Origin: Meandrina meandrites
Taxonomy: Eukaryota; Cnidaria; Anthozoa; Scleractinia; Meandrinidae
Reading direction: 5' to 3'
Assembly (NCBI GenBank): GCA_963693305.1
Contig: OY855908.1
Coordinates: forward strand, 35,485,305 to 35,549,304
DNA length: 64,000 bases
The notes under the pieces: generated by a model
What the model was told of the DNA's origin: nothing
The model's input: only the letters and a program-made list of their open reading frames with translations
Database searches by the model: none
Position numbers and translations under genes: made by a program
Shown here: positions 60,833 to 64,000 of the stretch, piece after piece
How positions within the stretch are numbered: position 1 is the first letter of the stretch
Layout of the letters: every line of letters starts with the position of its first letter

Positions 60833-63800
60833 ATGGCGGACGACGTTCGAGGAAAGCAAGTATTTTGCGATGTTTGTGGAGTGACTTTGCCTTCAGGTAA
60901 GCACAGCTATGAAAAAAATTAACGAAGGATTGTGGTGATACACGACTGTTAAATTATGTTGAAAAATTTTGAAAAGATAGCCTAAAAACAAGCCCTGGAC
61001 GTTTATGTAAACATAAGTTAAATCTCGGCATGAAATCAGGAGATGAAATCTGTTATGAATTTGTCTACGTACGTTTAGCAGTGATGAGAGCCTTTCTTTT
61101 TTCTGTACATTCATTTCACTATCTGCACTTTGTAGTAGAGGAGGTGCAATTTCAACTTGTTTTCCCTCTGGTCATCTCCTTATTTCTATAAAGTTCTGAA
61201 AGTTACATCAATCTCCACAAAACATGACAAAACAGAAAGCTTATATTTGGTGTCGGGGACGTTGATTTTTTTTGCCAGGCATCACGCAGTGGCAAAAGAA
61301 AAATCACCTAAAATGTGACATCCCGCATTCGAGACATGTTAATGGTTACCTTGAGGACTCAATTTTTTATGGTATCTTGGCAGTGTGGGGCTGTGTCATG
61401 TTAAACAGGCTGGATTTTTGAACAGCCAAAACTGTATTTGTATCGTAGGAAACCTAAAATAATGGTGCATTTTGTTAACAATTACTACATTAGAGAACTG
61501 ACACTACTAACAAGTATCTTTGACTGCAGATGGCTTGGAAAATTGAGGCTAAACTTTTCAAGTTTTTTTCCTACGTCTTCAAAAAAATATTTTTTATGGG
61601 TTACGTTGCCTAAGTTAGACCAAAAGTCCACGAAATCACTGTGACATTGCTCTTTTAATTAATATTGGGCTCTACCATGTACAGTGAAATCGTACCCCAG
61701 TCTAACAAATTGCCCATGGACCAACAGACAGGGTCTTTTAACCAGGGTTCTGTTGTTGTAAGTTTACTGTTAGTACGTTTGGCTGGGGTGAAGAATAATT
61801 ATTTAACACTTAATCACTGGTCCTGAAGGAAACATAATTAACTGGTTTCCCGAGAGGCCAGTCACTGATTGATTTGTTATATAGCACAACGAAGACTTAG
61901 AAGGATAATAGTCATTCATCGACATTCAGCGGTAACAATGCACTTTGTTCTTACAACAGGGGCTTTGTTATTTTGAGGTTTGTTATAACTGTACAAACAT
62001 GGCAAGTGCTGTCAGTCAGCAGAAAGATTGTCCTTTACATAGCTATTTTGTTTTGCAGCTTCTTTATTGCCAACCCACAATAATGGAAAAAAGCATCAAA
62101 GATTTTTGAACTTAAAACAGGAGAGAGAGAACTCCTCTAGGAAGAGCATTTATGTTCGAGGATTTCAAAACTCTGGATCCATGGAGGAAGAGTTGACTAA
62201 ATACTTCAATGTGTATGGGAAGGTCTCAAATGTCTTCTTGGACAAAGACAAGGTATTTCAAATATCATATAGATCATCACCTAGTCATATTTTCGTATTT
62301 TCGTATTTTGATATTTGCACTTCAAATACATAATGTGTCATATTGGAAAATATTCTTAGAGGGTAGCAAAGGGTTTATGCGTGACACATGGTAAGGGATA
62401 AATTAGACCGCGACGTGTGAAAAAAGTGCGGAAAGAAGCGCGTATACATGGCACTTGAATTTGGTTATTAATAAAAGTTGTGCATGAAACCGGATCACGA
62501 CCCCCCCTTCCCCCTTTGCCACCCTCTTCTTACCCCTCACTCAAAGACCTGTCAAACTCCCCTGCCCACATCTGGCAATCCTTGGTAAGCTTCTTTCCAA
62601 TACTTCCATTAAAATCTTTGGGTTTTGAATGCCCCCTTCCCCATGGAGTTTATAATGACCTCAGGGTGAATTCCAGGTATTACTGGAGTGTAGAGACCAT
62701 GCAAAGTGTCCATGTCGATGGAGTAACTTTTCATTCCAGAGGCTCAAAGTGGGATTTTGATAACATGGAAGATAGTGTCAAGATTCCTGTCTGCCTGATT
62801 CTTTCAGTTTTCACTCCTGCCCTCGCCCTTGCACAATGGATTTCTATAACTAATGAACATGAATGAATGCCTCATGGAACCTTCGTGAGGAAAAGAGATG
62901 AAGTATTGTATGAGCTTCTGCCAGGGTGCAAAAACAAACAATGAAAGGTAAGTATATTATATTTTTTTTATTTTCAGGGTGTTTTTGCTATAGTGGAGTT
63001 CAGTGATGAAGAAAGCGTTACCACAGTTCTGACTCAGGAGTCATTACCACTTTTCAATGGAAAACGACTAACAGTGAAAGAAAGAACTGTAAATAAAGTA
63101 GCTCTTCAGTTTAAGACGCAGAAATCAAGAAAACGCAAACACAGCGACTCACAACAAAGCCAAGAAGCACATGGGGAAAACAAAGAGATGGCTCCATTTT
63201 TGTCTGAAGATCTCCTTGTCAAACTAAAGTCATCTCTTACGGTAGGTGGAATTTGTAGCTGTACATGCATTAAAACTAGCCGTGGTACATGTATACTGCA
63301 ATTCCTGAGTTTTGATTGGTTTACAGAGCATGGAATATGAGCTCGTATACCATGGACCATAAAATTAACATGGTGCGATACACATCAGCAAGAACAGCCA
63401 GAGAGCTCAAGTATTGCTAAGAATTGAAAATAATTATTCTTGCCGTTTTTACCAATAATTGTTAATTATTCCACTTGTTGGATATGAGATAACTTAAGCC
63501 AACTCACAAGATGTGCCTCATTGGCTATCTACCACCTCATATCCAATGTGCACTCATGGAATAATTGCTACATATCACATGCAATATATTCATTTCTTAT
63601 TTAGAATAATATTTCTAATAATGAGAACAAAGAGGAATTGACAAGATTTCCTTGCTAGACATAATTATGGCACAGTGCCTTTGGTAACATGTGGCTTCTA
63701 TCACGCTTTACAGGTAGAAGAACACGTCGACTTGTTGATGCAACACTTGTGTCTAACTGACGAGGATGTTAAATTAAGACAACTGGTCTGTCAGCTGTTG

Positions 63801-64000
63801 CAGGAGGTGTTTGGTGAAGTCTACCCAGGTTCATCAGTGGTACCATTTGGTTCTACTGTAAGTGGAGTTGGTTTGAAAGGAAGCGACTTGGATGTTTGTT
63901 TACTGACAAGTGAATACGTTGCACCATCTCGATGTGATGACACTGGTGTTGATTACTCTTTAGTTATTGACATGTTGCGTAGTTTTGCTCCTGGCTGTAC
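60833..64000 (+). CDS. TUT1: TUT1 (U6 snRNA terminal uridylyltransferase / Star-PAP), 5' part
   Basis: Exons 60833-60896, 62059-62252, 62978-63241 and 63714-64000 (continuing past the window) join in phase. Residues 12-34 form a U1/matrin-type C2H2 finger (FCDVCG...THNNGKKH). An RRM follows with RNP2 IYVRGF and RNP1 GVFAIVEF. A Lys/Arg-rich linker comes next, then the start of the nucleotidyltransferase domain with FGSTVSGVGLKGSDLDVCL. The G-S and D-x-D of that segment bind nucleotide and metal. This order, ZnF then RRM then palm domain, is specific to TUT1. The enzyme adds the 3' oligo(U) of U6 snRNA and polyadenylates some mRNAs in the nucleus. Intron 1 is about 1.2 kb, and intron 3 carries an inverted repeat. 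Confidence 0.92.
63464..63566. repeat. Inverted repeat in TUT1 intron 3
   Basis: aattattccacttgttggat pairs imperfectly with atccaatgtgcactcatgga ending at 63566, giving a palindromic element of about 103 bp. Confidence 0.65.

Noticed and set aside
62480..62866. 128-codon frame with Pro-rich start
   Set aside because: Lies in TUT1 intron 2, has no recognisable domain, and TUT1 exons 2 and 3 join in phase without it.

Overview
This is a stretch of an intron-rich, AT-leaning animal nuclear genome. The gene set, the short introns and the dense mix of palindromic MITE-like repeats, tRNA-derived SINEs and poly-G/poly-C tracts fit an anthozoan cnidarian, most likely a stony coral. The species call is an inference. 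No plastid, mitochondrial, bacterial or phage sequence was seen.

I rebuilt ten complete genes and one partial gene by joining exons at splice sites and checking that phases and total length divide by three. From left to right: a secreted right-handed beta-helix (pectin-lyase-fold) protein (+, 1638-5808); a truncated tandem copy of its first exon (+, 8939-9592); the endoribonuclease YBEY (-, 11178-13482); the TPR assembly chaperone of Rpl4 (+, 13704-18900); a polypeptide GalNAc-transferase (-, 19633-28040); beta-tubulin (-, 29887-34582); CIR1 (-, 35512-41746); an mpaB/rubber-oxygenase-like (DUF2236) protein (+, 41919-44813); a GNAT acetyltransferase broken by an inserted element (+, 45690-46777); a lifeguard/TMBIM protein (-, 50690-57278); a small integrase-zinc-finger gene (-, 58906-59429); an intronless protein with paired Cys/His motifs (-, 60247-60723); and the 5' part of TUT1 (+, 60833 to the window end).

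Most genes are unrelated housekeeping genes. Three divergent pairs are close enough to share promoters: YBEY/ACL4 (221 bp), CIR1/mpaB-like (172 bp to the preferred start) and the Cys/His gene/TUT1 (109 bp). YBEY and ACL4 both act in ribosome biogenesis. ACL4 and the GalNAc-transferase converge at about 18.9-19.6 kb.

The accessory layer holds the most unusual material. It includes a segmental duplication with a deleted splice donor, and a 2.85-kb TIR element in a GalNAc-transferase intron with an inward-facing start at each end. A 579-bp element lies inside the GNAT reading frame with a clean 5-bp target duplication. A SINE appears to supply the donor of an extra 42-nt exon in the TMBIM gene. 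There are two microexons (8 and 14 nt), a GC-AG intron beside a long (GACT)n tract, and a 1.46-kb fold-back element. No convincing multi-gene novel system was found.
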